Assembly: GCF_022539665.2 (NCBI RefSeq)
Contig: NC_081340.1
Span: 2,108,001-2,172,000, forward strand
Reading direction: 5' to 3'
DNA length: 64,000 bases
Source of the DNA: Daphnia carinata
Lineage: Eukaryota > Arthropoda > Branchiopoda > Diplostraca > Daphniidae
Of this stretch, positions 21,626 to 35,374 are shown piece after piece. Every line of letters starts with the position of its first letter. Position 1 is the stretch's first letter. Both the position numbers and the translations under genes were made by a program. The notes below the pieces were generated by a model. It searched no databases. It was not told the DNA's origin and worked only from the letters and a program-made list of their open reading frames with translations.

Positions 21626-24600
21626 TTAGAAGAGTGAATCGCAAGAGGCTGAACGGGCGTAACAAATGCTGCTGCGGAATCGCGACCCTCCCAGCAAATC
21701 ATCCATCTTATTCATGGACTTGTCTACGCCGGTAGTGTCGGCGTTTGTCGCATTTGGTTCGTCCGGCTTGACGAAGAGTTTGCTGGATCCGCTGCCGTTG
21801 TAGACCCTCAATCCGGTTCCGAATCCGCTGTCCTCTGACGAGTTGGGCGACAATCCGCCGATGGAGCCGCCCGAAGTGGACGATCCGACGCCGGAGGAAG
21901 GTGTGCAAGTTTGCAGGAAGAGTTTGGAAGGTGTCGGCGTGAAATTGACGTAGTCGCGGAAGTCGTCCATGGGTTTCATGTCGAGCTGTTCCAGTGTTTT
22001 GGTGGGCACGACGTGGCCAGGACTGAGACTGGTCCAGCTGCAGTTGGACGAAGCCGATTGGTAGCAAGAAGATTTGCTGGTGTCTTCGTCCTTGGGACTG
22101 GACTCGTGACTGATGTTGTCCGTTTCCTCGAAACCGACTTCGACGTCGATCTCCTCCATGTCGAACACGCTGTCGTCCATGATGTAGGCGTCGACGTAAG
22201 AGTCGGAATGGTTGCCGAGGGCAACGTCCAACCGGTGGGCTAAATCCGTCACGCAACTAATCCGTTCGCTAATCACCTGAACGGCTTGTTGATTCTCCGG
22301 ACAGCCATCAAATCTATGCAAATTCCACATCGTTAATCAATTTATTGCTCATTTTTTTTCCCTCATCAATAGCGTGTGACGAATTACCCTTCTCCTGGTA
22401 ATAGAGGCTCGAGAATTTTGCGCTGCAATAGCCGACCAAGCCGGACGGTCCGTCCCAGGGTGCGGAAGACTTGCTCGGCATCGGGAGATTCTGCTTCATT
22501 CTCCTTGGTCCATTTATTCTGACTCTCAGAGCTAACCAGATCATTCAGATCGGCTTCGTGCTGCAATTGAGAATCCGTTTTTGGAAATCAATTCAAACTC
22601 TGGAATAAAAAAAACAAAAAAAACAAGAAAATCTCTGACCTGTGATATGTCGCGATAAAACAGTCCGGCCACTCTGAGACGCGTCATCTGTTCACGGATG
22701 GCGGCCAAAAGTCGGTTCCAGACGGAACCGAGCATGGCGGCTAATTGACGGTTACGGTCCGGCGACAAACCGGCCGAGCGGCGTAAAACGAGAGCGGCCA
22801 TCAGTAATCCCATTCCGTACTCGTAAGCTCCCTAAATCAAAACGAAAAATTTAAAGCCGGACAAAAATAAGGGAAGAAACATTTCATCAGATTTACCCTG
22901 GCCGTTTCTTGGAATTTAGATTGCTGTTGTTTTAGCACCTGGACTTCGCTCTGATTGCAGCCGACACGTCCCCTCGAAGTTTTCATGACGTTACACAAAT
23001 CGCCGAGCCACGCCAAAGCCTTACAACATTTCACAGGTGTTTTGTTTATGTCGTGTGTGTTATTTTATCTGTTTATACGAGTGTGTTAATTTATTTTTAC
23101 CTGTTGGGAATCTCTTTCGCAGGTAGATATTTCAATAATTCTTCGCAACCTGAGCCGTTCCATGCTCCAGGCGTGTTGGAGCCGGCCCTGGCCGTCTTGA
23201 ACTCTTCGCAGGAAGAACTGGACGTGCTGCCTCTCGCGGCGGTGGTCGTAGCCCTGCAGCTCGCGACCGACGGCGTCTCTGGGCGGCAAAACCAACAGGT
23301 CCAGCAAACGCTGCGCTTCCGATTCCACCTCGCCGCACAGCCCGTCTATATTAACCAAAAAAAAAAAAAAGAATGTTGTTGATGACGTGCGTTTCGCTCT
23401 GCGGCGTGAAAGATATCGTTATAATGGAGCGTTACCGATCGATTGCTGGAACTCGTCCAACATATTCATGGCACCTTCAGCTTTAGTTGGATCCTCGCCC
23501 ACCTCCGACGACTGAACGGCCCGCAAAGCGTCAGCCAATTTGACATGAAACTGTAAAAACAATGGCAGCCATTAAAAATCCGTCATCATTATGTCTGAAG
23601 GTAGACTTATGATAATCATGGCAATTGACGTTAATTATGATGATGAGGCAAATTGGGTTGAAAGGAAAATAACGATGATTAATCTAACCTCGGCCAGAAG
23701 GCGGTGGAATTTGTAGGACGTGATGAGGACGCGTCGGCGGCGTTCCAGGAGGCCGGCAAAAGTCCGGCAAACGGAATCCATGAAGCTGCGTCTCGGTTTG
23801 ATGTCGGTGGGCAGGATGCAGCGAGAGCGGAAGAGGAAACCCAACCTGTGGCGCACTTCCGCGTATTTGGCGTAGGTATCCTAAAAATGTACAGGGGAAC
23901 AGCTAATGAGACACAAACGAGGATGGAACAAAAAGGAGGGGAGGGGGGAGATAATGATGGAACAAAAGCAAAAACTGGAGAATCGATGGGCGTTGTTTGT
24001 TTTTGTGCCATCGACTTCCTGTGTTTCAATTGAACGGATGGACGACAACGGACTTACGCGACACTTGAGCTCTAGGTGTTCCAGTTCCTGCTGGAGCACT
24101 AGGACGGAATCGGGATCCTGTCCGATACCGCGCAAAATCAGCTGACGCAAGAGATCGGCTCCCGGTCCCAGCACCCAACCTGTGACGGCCTCCACTCCGG
24201 CCTCCAGGCGCCGGATTTCCCGTGCGTGCTGGATGCCGCACTGCAGTTCGGCGTACAATTGTTCAGCTTCGCCCACGCGTCCGCGTATTCCGGCCAAGGC
24301 TTCCTGAACAAGCCGCTGACATTGGGTCGTGTACTCGGTGACGGATCCGTCGGTTCTGGCCAGCCGGAAACCCGATTCTTCATCCGTCTCTAACTGTTTG
24401 TAGAGTTTCCTCCCTACAATACGACGCCAGTGGTTGGTGTAATAAAAAAAAACAAAAAAAACAAATCAACCCATCTAGACGATTGAGGTCACCGTATTCA
24501 AATGTAAAAAGGACTTTCCAAAATGGTGAAGAAAATCATTTGAAAGAAAAGTTCAAATGGATCATATTTTTTTTTTTTTCTAAAAGCGTTTGAAACAAAT

Positions 24601-26700
24601 GCTGTGCTGTAATATCTATGTGGGAAGTTTTGGACACCCCCATAATTATAGGTAGAAGTGCCTCTTTTTATCTTTTTGTCTTGATGGCTGCGTGCCTATA
24701 ATGACAAGCGAAACGAATGGTCCCGGAAAACGACGGCCAGGAGAAAGTAGGTCTCATCTCCCCCTTTTTTTTTTTATAGGAATGTATGTGCATTTCATTA
24801 CAAATTTTTGTTGTTTTTTTTTTTTTTCTTTTTCTTTTTAAACAACATTGAAAAGAAAAAGATTTGGATAGTAAAATGAAGACGGAGAAAGCGGCGGCCG
24901 ATAAAAAGAACCTTGACGGATTTATGCGATGGATGAAAAAGAACGGGCTTAGGAATGTGTGAGAAGAAGGCGTGAATGTACCGTTTTGTTCGACTTTGCG
25001 GACGTTGGCGAGGCAGTTGCGGTAGAGCGTTCCGAGCGAGACCATCCAGTCGATCATGCGGAAGCCTCCGTCGCTTTTTTGCAGCTCGCAGCCGCGCTCC
25101 AACTGGCCGCGAACCTCCGACAGATTGGCCAAGATCATTTGAGACCGTTTGCCGAACGTTTCCATCCTCTGTATCGAAAAACGATTGATCACCCAATGGT
25201 TCGAAACCAACACATTCACGTTCGGCTGAGTAGACATTTTCAACATAATCAAAAAGAGTTTCGGATTACGTACCAATCGGTTCTTGACCCACTGCTTGTG
25301 TTGGTACGGAAGTTGGCCACCCAGCTCTTCGGGTAACTGATCCAAATCGACGAACTTGTGCAGTTTGCTCAGCGACATGTACTGAATCTGGCCGAAAAAA
25401 AACAGAAAAAGAAAAAGACATTTCAGTTTTTTGAATTTCCCGCGACACACGCACACGGCTCAGCAAAAATCGATAAAGGCCAGTTGCATATTACCTTGCA
25501 ATCCTGTCGGCTTTTAACGCACTCGACGTGCTGTTTCTCCCAGAATGGCTCCGGCTTCAGGGCCCAAACAGCGGCCAGGTGGTTGGCTAGCGTGATTTGC
25601 ACCTGCTCTGTCGAGGCTCTCAGCAGGCGCCAGCAGCCCTGGCGAGCGTCCATAAGCACCACGACGCTCTTCGTTGTCGACGAGCCCCTTTTTTATTATT
25701 CGTCCCCGGGATCAGAAAAAAAAAATAAAAATAGTGAAATTAAAGAATAAAAAATGACGGTTCAATTTTCAACAATTGCCAATGGGATTCAATTCCTGAT
25801 TTTATTTTTTTTTTTTTTATTTTCGTTTCTGCTTTTGCCCCGATGTTTGTGCGTGTCTTTGATACTCAGCCTAGAGGCTTAATGGAATTCAAATAGGCCC
25901 CAAGTGCTTACATAGTTTAAGGGCTTCGATTTGAAGTCGGGAAAAGAAAAAAAAAAGGGGGACGAAAGCAATTATGAAAATTTGTCAGAGTGCCAAGAAG
26001 GGATGCGATAGAAAACAAGTTTTTCTTGAGGTTTTGAAAAGATGTTCAAACCATACATCAAGATATCAATGGACGGCAAAAAGCTTGTCCAGACCCGCCA
26101 CCGCGGTCTCACCCGCCGCCCGATCCAGCGAGAAATAATCGTCTACGACTTTTTAAATATTAAAAAAAAAAACTCGTTTTGTTGACATCATTTCGAAATG
26201 TCATCAACAAAAAAGAAAAAAAAAACACGTCGGAAGTCTTGGATTCCACAAAGGACACACATGTTTTTCTTGTACACTTTTTTTTTCTTTCACGCAACGA
26301 ACATGGAATTTTTTTTTCTTTTCACGTTTCAGTAACCTACAAAAATATTAAAAAAAAAAAAAAGTGGAACGTTTCCTTACAAAGCGATGGGTAGTAAGTA
26401 GCGTAGGACCCGATCGAGATCTTGGCATCGTTCCTCTTCTCCGCGGGTCATCAGCCGCGAATCAGAATCGAACGAGTCGTTCAATTCACGGCCGTGCTGA
26501 TTGGGAGCGCGGTTGTTGTTGTTGCTGTTGTTGGCCGTCGCGTTGGCTGAAGATCCCACGGCTCCGCCGGCGCCGCACAATCCGGCCGGAGGCGGATCGA
26601 TTGGGACGACAATTAATGGCTGACCCGATCGATCCCGACCGCCCGGCAGGTACGCCACCCGTCGCTTCAACTCCGATTCGATATCTCGCGTCGTTGCCAT
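21626..26700 (-). CDS. SESTD1: SEC14 and spectrin-repeat protein (SESTD1)
   Basis: Twelve exons with consistent phases give 965 residues: 26700-26381, 25687-25495, 25387-25274, 25168-24982, 24413-24058, 23880-23689, 23550-23436, 23345-23101, 23019-22897, 22831-22640, 22560-22388, 22313-21626. The N-terminus (ELKRRVAYLPGGRDRSGQPL) and EELGGQLPYQHKQWVKNRL match the CRAL-TRIO/SEC14 domain, which in this family binds phospholipids. It is followed by spectrin-type helical repeats, including the SESTD1-like GWVLGPGADLLRQLILRGIG and a YGMGLLMAALVL block. A Ser-rich C-terminal tail of about 170 residues is not in vertebrate SESTD1 (~696 residues), and an Asn/Ser-rich insert sits in exon 1. No DH-PH domain is encoded, which argues against a Trio/PLEKHG4-type RhoGEF. 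The exon 2 acceptor has a poor pyrimidine tract. Confidence 0.88.
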
Positions 26701-28170
26701 CTGTACCGTTTTTCTTTTTCTTTCTCGTGACCCTGTTTATAGAATAGAAATTTTTTTATTTTTTCAAAAAAGAAATATATATATATTATGTATTCTTTAG
26801 TCGGTTCTGTTATTTTGATGTAAATAGAAAAATGGCGTGGAACGTTTTCCTATGCTTCGATTGGACAGGCTGATATTTTCGTGTGTGTAGATAAATAATA
26901 TAGTCATCGCCATATGAAACAAAACAACAACAGTCCGATGGCCATAAAAGGGAGGAACGATGCGATCCTCAGCATTAAGTTTTATGATAATCCGATATTT
27001 TTTTCGAAGGGGAAAAGAGACGGCCATATTTCAGTTTAGAGGGGGACCGATGTTGACGTGCAAGTGAATCGCGATACAATCGTACAGGAATTATTATATT
27101 TTTTTTTTTCGGTTGTGAAAAGACATTCCACGATGTATACAGGAAACGCTTTGGGGTGTCGCCCGCTATTTTATTATCTCATCGTCCAATGAAGAGAGAG
27201 AGTGGTATGGGGAGAAAGCGGGACTGCGTCCAAAACGTAGGGATTTAAATAGAAGGGGGGGGGGGGATTATCATCGTAGTGGAATGAAAAGGTGCATGAT
27301 GAGGGTATGGCGTAGCCAATTCGTAATGGACGACAGTATGAAAATGGTCGGATGAACAGCAGGAGGCGACCAATCAGGCCATTATTATTTTAGATCTTCA
27401 TTTTCTCGAATTTCTGGGGGTCCCCTCAGCCATCTGATCCGTTGGGCCCCGTGAGCGGGCCCAATGAGGGATGAAAACCCCAACGAGATGAATGATGAGC
27501 TTTTTCTTCTTCTTCTATTCCGCAACGCACAAAAAGGGAAACAACCTCTTGTGAGCTGTAGGGCAGAAAAAATCATGGAAAGGAGAAGAAGAAAATGAGG
27601 GGGGAGATATTCAAGACAGCTGCCGTCCGTAGATGGACCGCATCTCTCCTTTCTTTCTCTGGTCCCCTGTAACTTATTACAAGAAGAGAGAGGATGGAAA
27701 CAAAAACACCTGAGGGCCATGCTGCTGACCGTTGCTTTTTTGCTGACCGTTTGCTGGAACTGTGAAACAACCTCAAGTCGTATGGTATACTGTATTATGA
27801 CCAACTTATTTTTCCGGAAAGTATCCTTCATTTCCTTTGATTACGTCTTTAATTTTTTGTTTCATGCATTAATTCAGCATTTGTTTCATCGACACGGTGT
27901 GATGCAATCAAAGCGCTTTCTGAATTCACGGCGAATTGAAGTCAAATGATTCTTGTTTTTGTTTTGTTTTATTCCATCGCGTTCGTTTGTCGCAAGAAAC
28001 TGTACGCAAAAAAAAAAGAAGTTGATTTCAAAACACAAACGCGCATTAAATTAGCATATGATAGTTTCATGACCGAGTCTTCGGCATGAATTTTTCCCGC
28101 TGTATAAGGCAAAGCCGGAACTGAAGTAGGCCAAACGAAACCTCTTGTGCGGGATATTGTTAAGAATAGA

Positions 28171-28176
<6 letters not shown>

Positions 28177-28205
<29 letters not shown>
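28177..28205. repeat. (TC)n microsatellite
   Basis: Pure CT/TC dinucleotide tract followed by TTTC units. Confidence 0.85.
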
Positions 28206-28215
<10 letters not shown>

Positions 28216-31200
28216 ATAAGTCATTTGACCCCATTCCACGGTCTCAGCATCTCTCAATGCCTCCGGATCCCGAAGCACAATCTCTTTTTACACGAATATT
28301 TATTTTTTTTTTTTCCCCTTTTTAATCGTTTACGACGAAAGATAAACAGAGATTCCAATCATCGGTGGTAGGGGAAACCATTTAGCTTTTCAAAAAAAAA
28401 AACGTTCTCCCTTTTTATTTCGTCTCACCCCGTGACAGATGATTTGACCTGAATTAAAAACCCCAAACTTCACATGCTGACACGCCATTGTCGTCTATTC
28501 GTCCCACATTTTTTAGATCGAAAGTAACTCGTTTGAACGGATCATTTTTGTCTCGGCGCGGAACAAGGTACAATTTTTCAAAAACGGTGCGCGTTTTGAT
28601 TGAGGAAAAAAAAAAATGTATAGATGCCCGTCTTGTGATTTAAAGAAAAAAAAAAGGACCGTACATAAAGAGGTATTTTTGTTTTTTAGCGGCGTCGGTT
28701 GCGGCGGGTCAGAATACCGCTAGAAACACGCACACTTTGGTGCGATTTTCATACCTTGCCGAGATTCTTTTTAATGGCGGAAATGGAAAAACTTGCATCG
28801 ACTTGATTGGGAAACGACTGCAATAATAAAATAAAAGGAATGGGGAGAGAGAGAAAATGATCGTGCGTCTCGACAAAGAGAATTTAATAAATTGGAATTT
28901 CTGTTCATTTTGTGAAAAAAAAAATGAGCCACGAAACTGCTGACGAAGGTGTGCCGCGGGAAAGGAGAAATGCACGCGGAGGAATGTTGATTCATTTCGT
29001 GATTTTTTTTTTTAGATAAAATTTAAAGAATTGGCGAGTAAAGACCGCAGGTGTTTGAACTTACCGGTAAACAAGCAGCTAGTTGGATGTGTATCGCTGA
29101 CTGGGTTGAATGATGTAAATACGACAATCTGAAGAGTTATCCATTGACCTTTGACATTTAGTTCATTATTATGTCTACGAAAACACGACTAATCAATTTA
29201 AAAAAAAAAAAAATAATGTTGTTTGAAATGATGAGCGAAAATGCCAAAGCTGAACGGAGAGCGCACCAACGAAGAAACGGACCGACCCGGACGACTAGCG
29301 CACTCGGACTGAGGTTTTATAACAGCCAGAGACACTGTTTTTCCTATTTTTCCCGCGAGATAGTCTACCATTCGACGTATAGAGTGGTGAAGGAACATAT
29401 AAAAACAAAAAAGAAAAGAAAACCTGTTTTTTTTTTTTTCTTTCTCTCTCTCGCATCTCGAAAACCCGCGGGCTTCTTTTTTGAATACCAACACACGAGG
29501 AAATATCAGAGAATTATTTAAAATAAAGAAGAACCCCCCCGTTAAAAAGAAAAAACGGTCAACCTTGTTTAAAACATAAATGTTTTTTCATGAATTTTTC
29601 TTTCGTTCTCCTTTTCAAACTGCCATCATCGAGTATATATTATGTACCTCCATACACCTAGGGGGGGGGGGGGAGAGAGAAAGAGACAGGTAAATAACTT
29701 TCCGACTTTCTAGATGTACTCTTGTAACCACCATCTAGACAATGGTGGAGTTTCTTGTGCCTCCAACGAGATGACATGGAACACCCCCCCCCCCCCCTTT
29801 TTTTTTAAATTTCTGGGTCGGCCTTCGGATTCGTTTTTTCTTATAAGGAGAAAATGTGGGGTAGTATATCGTATATTATTGTGCCTCCAGTGTGTATAGT
29901 GGTCTATCCGATAAAATTTTATGATCATGACGACTACCAACACTAGGGCCAAACCCGGACTTTAGTGGCCTATTCAACAGAGAGAAGAAACGCAGATTTC
30001 TCATTTTTTTTTCTTTTGTAAATTCAAATCCTGCTCTCCAAACATTTAGTTTTTAATGACGTGTGTTCCCTTTTTTTTTTTTAACACAAACCCGACGTCT
30101 TAAAAAAAAATGTAAGGAAAGAAAGAAGAACAAAGAAAGTGAATGCACCACAATAGATGGGAGGTGACGTCGAACAGATGGTTTAATTCTTTTCTACCTT
30201 AGAAAGCCAAAAGAAAACGGTAGTCTATTAAATTTTCCCTCTAACATGTTTTGCTTTTTTTTTCCGCTTCATTTTCTTTGAAAAAAAAAAAATAACAATA
30301 GTTGAAAACGATTTGAAAGCCGCTAGTTTACTCGAAAATCAAGCCATTTTCTGTCATCAAAAAACAAAAACAAAAAAGGGTTCCAGCAAAAGAATAATTC
30401 CCAACTGGAATCACTGGTGGACGACTGTGACTGTGTGTTGCGGTGGTGGCTGCGGCAAATTATCAACACCTGAGTGGGCCAATCACGAAAGACACGAAAA
30501 TCTACGGACCGGAATGAAGCAGAACGCGCGATGGTGCGCGTGCGTGCCACCAAAGCAACATTCGTTTTTTTTTTTTTTTGGCAAAAATAATAAGATGCGC
30601 TATTGGGTTATTTATTTTTCTTTTACTTTCGCTAGCGGCACAATCGGTTTAAAAAAAAAAGTAGATTCAAAAAAAAAAAAAAAAAAAAATAGGTGGACGA
30701 CCTCTTCCGTTTTCTCTATTTTCGTGTGTTAGTTGCCAAGTAGTTCATTGGCGTTAGAATAGCCGAAGCCAAAAGCAGTTTTTACTAAAGTCATTATGAC
30801 GCCACACGAACGTACAATCCATCCAGGTAAAACAGTCAGGATACCGACATGATGGGTTTGAAACGTACGGAAAAGAATGATCGGCTGGCCTTTTGGCGGC
30901 TGTTCAGACACCCATAAGAAACATCCATACAAACGCAAAAGTGGACTAATGGAGGCTCGTTGTTTTTCCTTCTTTTTAAGAGGCGGGAGATTTCAACCAC
31001 ACTTTAAAATTGAAGAGCAAGTTTAAAAAGCTTCTTGATTGCCAACAGTTGACCAACGGTCACATTCCACTATGTTTTTCTTCTTGTATGCTTCCATTAA
31101 TAATACACCCACGGTGAGTGAGCTCTCGGATTTCTACCTGGACCCGAGGTAACGTACCAAATTGAATGAGCGAGAGGGAAGCTACCCCCCTGGCTGCTCA

Positions 31201-31431
31201 AGGTCGAGTGCGCACCCAAATCATTTTCATCTGAATGCTTTCTCCGTGTAAGACAAGAGGGTGAGCTCGTAAACATACACGTCCCACTGTTGTAGGTTCA
31301 GGCCCCCCTCCTTCTCATCAAGTAGACATCGTCAGACAGATGACCTGCCATCCCCCGCTCCTTTTCTATTGTTTTTATCCCCCCTTCTCTCCCCGAGAAA
31401 CAATTAGGAAGTCTGATTGTGATAATAAATT

Positions 31432-31437
31432 TTTATT
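31432..31437 (-). promoter_or_regulatory. AATAAA polyadenylation signal
   Basis: The minus strand reads AATAAA about 100 nt past the stop of the RING gene, the expected position. Confidence 0.5.
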
Positions 31438-31533
31438 GAATCTGTAAGGCAGATAAAGACACCAACTCTAATACGTACAGTCAACGGTTTCTCCCCGAGT
31501 CAAGATGGTAATCTAAATGGTTCCGTTTTCTAT

Positions 31534-32224
31534 TTAGTTCAACGCATTGAGCAGGCCAGAATCCGCCCTTGTTCAAGATAGTTGAAGAAAAAGAAATAAA
31601 TAATTAACACATTTTAATCTGTGCTGTAAAGACAAGATACCAGATGAAAGACTAACCTAGTTTCTTTTTCGTACGCTCGCCGCAAAAACTCGATTTTCAA
31701 CAGGTACTTCCTAATATCTTCAGTGATGTAATAAATCTTGTGCATTCGAACCTTGCACACTTCAACAGCTCCCTCCTTGCATTTGTCACAGAAATTCAAT
31801 GGGCTACAATATCATGTGTTGTGATGTAATTAAATTCAAATTCTATAATTTATGTTCACAAATTACACTTACACTGCATTGATGTGACACATCCTGAAGA
31901 GCTGCTCCACTAACCCCATTTTGTCTACATCAGTATAGATTTCTTCAGAACTGCCACTGGGGCAGTCTGTCATTTTGGTGCACAGAGCACATTTAATCTT
32001 GCCATCTACAATCCTGTTCTGTTATCAAACATGAAAATTAAAACAAGAAACAAGTCCAATTGTAGAAATGGAACAAGACTCACCTCTACACAGGCTTTGC
32101 ACATGTGGTGAAAGCAATCCAAGAGTTTGGGCACATGTTGATCACCATCGTGTATTTCAAAGCACGCGTTGCAAATAATTCGCTCTATAATTCGCCATTG
32201 TGGAGAAGATGAGCTACTGGCCAT
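31534..32224 (-). CDS. Small RING-finger protein
   Basis: Four exons in phase, 32224-32084, 32018-31873, 31803-31657, 31567-31534, code 155 residues. Residues ~18-57 form a RING: CNACFEIHDGD, then LDCFHHMCKACVE and CALC, i.e. Cx2C...CxHx2Cx2C...Cx2C, as in TRIM-type E3 ligases. A second Cys motif (FCDKCKEG) resembles the start of a B-box but lacks a clear His set. The C-terminus is helical and basic (YLLKIEFLRRAYEKETR) and ends shortly after. E3 ubiquitin-ligase activity is inferred from the RING only. The last exon (11 codons) has a weak acceptor (GAACAAG|G); without it the frame would read into the intron. The specific orthologue is not recognised. AATAAA lies about 100 bp downstream of the stop. 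Confidence 0.75.
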
Positions 32225-33585
32225 CTCTGACTGTACCTTCCAACTGACTCTCCTCGACGAAACATGTTCGTAAAATATTGTTTTCCCCCTCTATATAGCT
32301 TATTCAACGATAGCTTTTGCCACTTCTCTAGTGTTTCCGGAGAAATTCAGAACAATATCTACTGACCAGACTATAAACGCCATCAGTCCGTCACATTCTC
32401 AGAACTACAATGGCCACGTTTCAATTAGCACAGATTTACGTCTGCGTCGTTAAAGATGATGACACATGGGGGTTGGGAGGCAAGGACAAACCACAAACCC
32501 TTTGGGGTTTGGGTGGGTTTGGGTCAGGTTGGATCCTCGTAGTAGACTGTGCACTATGGCTCGCAGACGTTGGCAATGGTTTTGTATTCGAAATCGAGGC
32601 GACAGTACCAACACTTCAAATTCGAAATATTTACTTAAAATTTAGATAAAAAACTTTCGTTTTCTAAGCCTTAGGGAACATTTGAGACAGTCGAGTATCA
32701 TGTCATATTTCTACGAGTCACCCAAATTCAAATTTTAAGCCAATTTTAATTTCTCATTACGCGCTCAAAGACAGACACTAATCAACTTCGTCGCTAGATG
32801 GCGAAACTTTCTTGAAAAATGCTGTCGAATTGCTACGTCAGATGGCGAAAGGGATTTGGTCGGCAAGTTGCAGTGAACCAAAAATAAAAGAAATCTCTCT
32901 AATCGTACGTTCATTTTTAATGAGAATTGGCTACATTCACATCTGTAATAGTAAAAATAATATTCAGACCGGATGTAAATAGTAATAATCCAATAAGATG
33001 GCCTTTGGCAAATATGTAGAAAGACGAATAAACTTATGTATTGCGAGGACTATATTGGGCACAATAACGACTTCCAACAATTCTACAAGTCTTATTGTTG
33101 TGTAAAAGCTATCTAATTTTAGGGTTTTATATGCAGTTAAAATTCCTATCGAAGGTAACAGGACCTCTAGGTGGTGCGTAATCAACCATGAAAAACGACA
33201 AATTGTAATCGATTTATTACGGTTCTCCCAATTTCAGTCAATTTTTATTCGTTTGTCAAAGATTCTTAGTTAAACATTTAGTCAGAAAGAGATACAAAAG
33301 TAGAGAAAACATTTCAAAAAATCTTGGGTTTCGTTTTAGGCAACCTGTTCGAAACGTCATAAGGACGAAATTAAAAAATATGGCAACGGCGTGCCACATC
33401 ACAAATATCCATTCGGGTTTCGAGGCTTCGCTAGCCAATCGGAAGCTCTGAGGAAGCTCAAGCCGGCCGAACCTCATCACATGGACATACGGTGACGGGT
33501 CTCCTTTCAAAGTCTCCCAACTTTCCAACACATACATTTTGGTTTTACTCCTCGAAGAATAGTTCGTTTCATCAAGTATCACAAG
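32225..33585. other. Divergent intergenic region
   Basis: About 1.36 kb between the RING gene and SSR1, which diverge. Frames such as 32410-32649 and the antisense frame over 33256-33582 lack splice or family support. A short AGATGGCGAAA motif occurs twice (near 32797 and 32841). It presumably holds both promoters. Confidence 0.45.
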
Positions 33586-34936
33586 ATGTTGGGCTTACTA
33601 TCCAGAACGTGGATTCTACTTATTTCTCTTGCTCTGATCGCAACACTCGTTCCAACAGGTAATTACGTTTGGGTTGAATGTAGTGACGCAAAAGTGTACT
33701 CACAAATCTCCTAATTATCTATAGGGCGGTCACCTTTTGCATATGCCGAAGAAGATGAACTAGATAATGACGACGATATTGCCGACTCCACAGCCGATGA
33801 GGCAAGTGTAGCTGAAGAAGGAAGTAGAACTGATGATGATGATTCTGACGATGGAAAACTAAGCGCTTCTCCTGATGCTGAAACTACTATTCTTTTTACC
33901 AAACCAGCTGGTGCTGCTAGTTCAGGTGATTACCCAACTATACTGTACTGTAATGTGTAGGTCTCATTTTTTAAATGACTTTTTTTTAGAGCTACCCGCT
34001 GGTCAAATTGCCGAGTTCCTTGTCGGTTTCTCCAACAAGGGTAACAGGGACATGATCATCGAGACTGTTGAAGCTGCCTTCCACTATCCAATGGATCACA
34101 CTTTTGTGATTCAGAACTTCTCTGCCATCCAATACTACAAGCTTGTCAAACCCCAGCAGCAAGCTACTGTGGCTTACTCTTTCATCCCTGCTGAGCCTTT
34201 TGCAGGAAGGCCTTTTGGTCTATCCATCAATCTTGCTTACAGGAACAACGTAAGTTTTCATAGTTTTTCTTGTGTAAAACTGTAAACCTTTTTAAAGCAA
34301 CATTGATGAACATAACCAAGTTGACATAGCACATGAAATTATTAATTATCAACTGTCCGAACCACTGAGTTGCTCAAGATTTAGAAGGAAATTTTTTATA
34401 ATTGAGAAATGTGACCTGCAACTCTAACCCAGTCCTGTTATTTGTTTTGTCGTTGTGTAAACCAATCAGGAGGGTCGCGTTTTTAGCGAAGCGGTATTCA
34501 ACGAAACCATTAACATCGTCGAGGTTGATGAAGGTTTGGACGGTGAAACTTTCTTCCTATATCTGTTCTTGGCCGCCGGCGTAGTGTTGATGCTTGTTCT
34601 CGGCCAACAGGCTCTTGCATCAATGGGCAAACGCCGTGGTGGCGGTTCAAGGTACGGTTAAATCTATTTTCGGTGGCTTTTTGAAAACCTTTTACATTGC
34701 GGTACTTTTAGGTTGGAGACCGGAACTGCGCGTAACACTGGTTCCGTTTCTGATGATGGGATTGATTACGATTGGCTGCCACAGTCCACTATCAAAGAAC
34801 TTAGTAAGAATATATTTCGTTTGATTAGAATGTTCTGGAGTATTAAACCTTTTTTTCTGTAGACAAAAGCCCTAAAAATAGTCCACGACGCAGCCCACGA
34901 CTGCGAAAAACAAAGGGCGGTTCAAGTTCAGATTGA
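33586..34936 (+). CDS. SSR1: Translocon-associated protein subunit alpha (TRAP-alpha)
   Basis: Six exons in phase, 33586-33658, 33725-33925, 33990-34249, 34470-34651, 34712-34803, 34863-34936, give 293 residues, the usual TRAP-alpha length. A signal peptide (LLSRTWILLISLALIATL) is followed by the family's acidic lumenal stretch (EEDELDNDDDIADS, DDDDSDD) and the conserved lumenal domain (GFSNKGNRDMIIETVEAAFHYP, FSAIQYYKLVKPQQQATVAYSF). One membrane span lies near residues 206-227 (FFLYLFLAAGVVLMLVLG), then a basic Ser-rich cytosolic tail. TRAP-alpha is part of the ER translocon-associated complex at Sec61 and helps insertion of certain secretory proteins. AATAAA is 67 nt after the stop. Confidence 0.97.
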
Positions 34937-35002
34937 TCGGCGAGAAGGAAGAGAAGTAAAATATCTCGAAAAAACAACAAATCCATACATTTCCATGAGG
35001 AA

Positions 35003-35008
35003 AATAAA
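35003..35008 (+). promoter_or_regulatory. AATAAA polyadenylation signal of SSR1
   Basis: Single AATAAA hexamer 67 nt downstream of the SSR1 stop, followed by a T/G-rich stretch. Confidence 0.6.
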
Positions 35009-35374
35009 GTTGTTACAAAGTGTGTTTATTAAGTTTTCTTCTATTCGTGACTACGGACAGATTCTTTAATAGCGCCATCAATTGTACAGAAGTTAATCTT
35101 TTATTTCGTAGACTGTTCTTCATGTGTCATTTCCAGTAGGTAAAATCTTCACGGTTTTCGTTTTTAATTTTTAAAAGTAGATTAGCTTAGGTCAAGTTTA
35201 AGAATATTATCTTAAGTTGCACTAAATTAGGTAGGTAGATTAAATTACATTAGGTTTACTGCAACTAAAAGTAATTTTACAAGTAAAAACCATTTGGCAA
35301 CTTCGCACTTAGGTGCAATTAGCAAGATCTGGCACTTGTTTTCTAGTGCGAACAAAACAAACAAAAAAACTTAC

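Larger units (their letters stand above)
26701..31533. other. Long intergenic, homopolymer- and microsatellite-rich
   Basis: About 4.8 kb upstream of SESTD1 and downstream of the RING gene. I find no exon with family signature or splice support. It has very many A/T runs of 8-20 bases, a (TC)n tract at 28177-28205, G runs near 27257 and 29661, and a C-then-T run near 29785. Part may be 5' UTR or promoter of SESTD1. Confidence 0.5.

Noticed and set aside
23660-25466. Several plus- and minus-strand frames of 60-130 codons
   Set aside because: They overlap SESTD1 exons in wrong frames or read into its introns.
32410-32649. Plus-strand 79-codon frame rich in Gly/Trp
   Set aside because: Driven by a TTTGGGGTTTGGGTGG repeat; no family or splice evidence.
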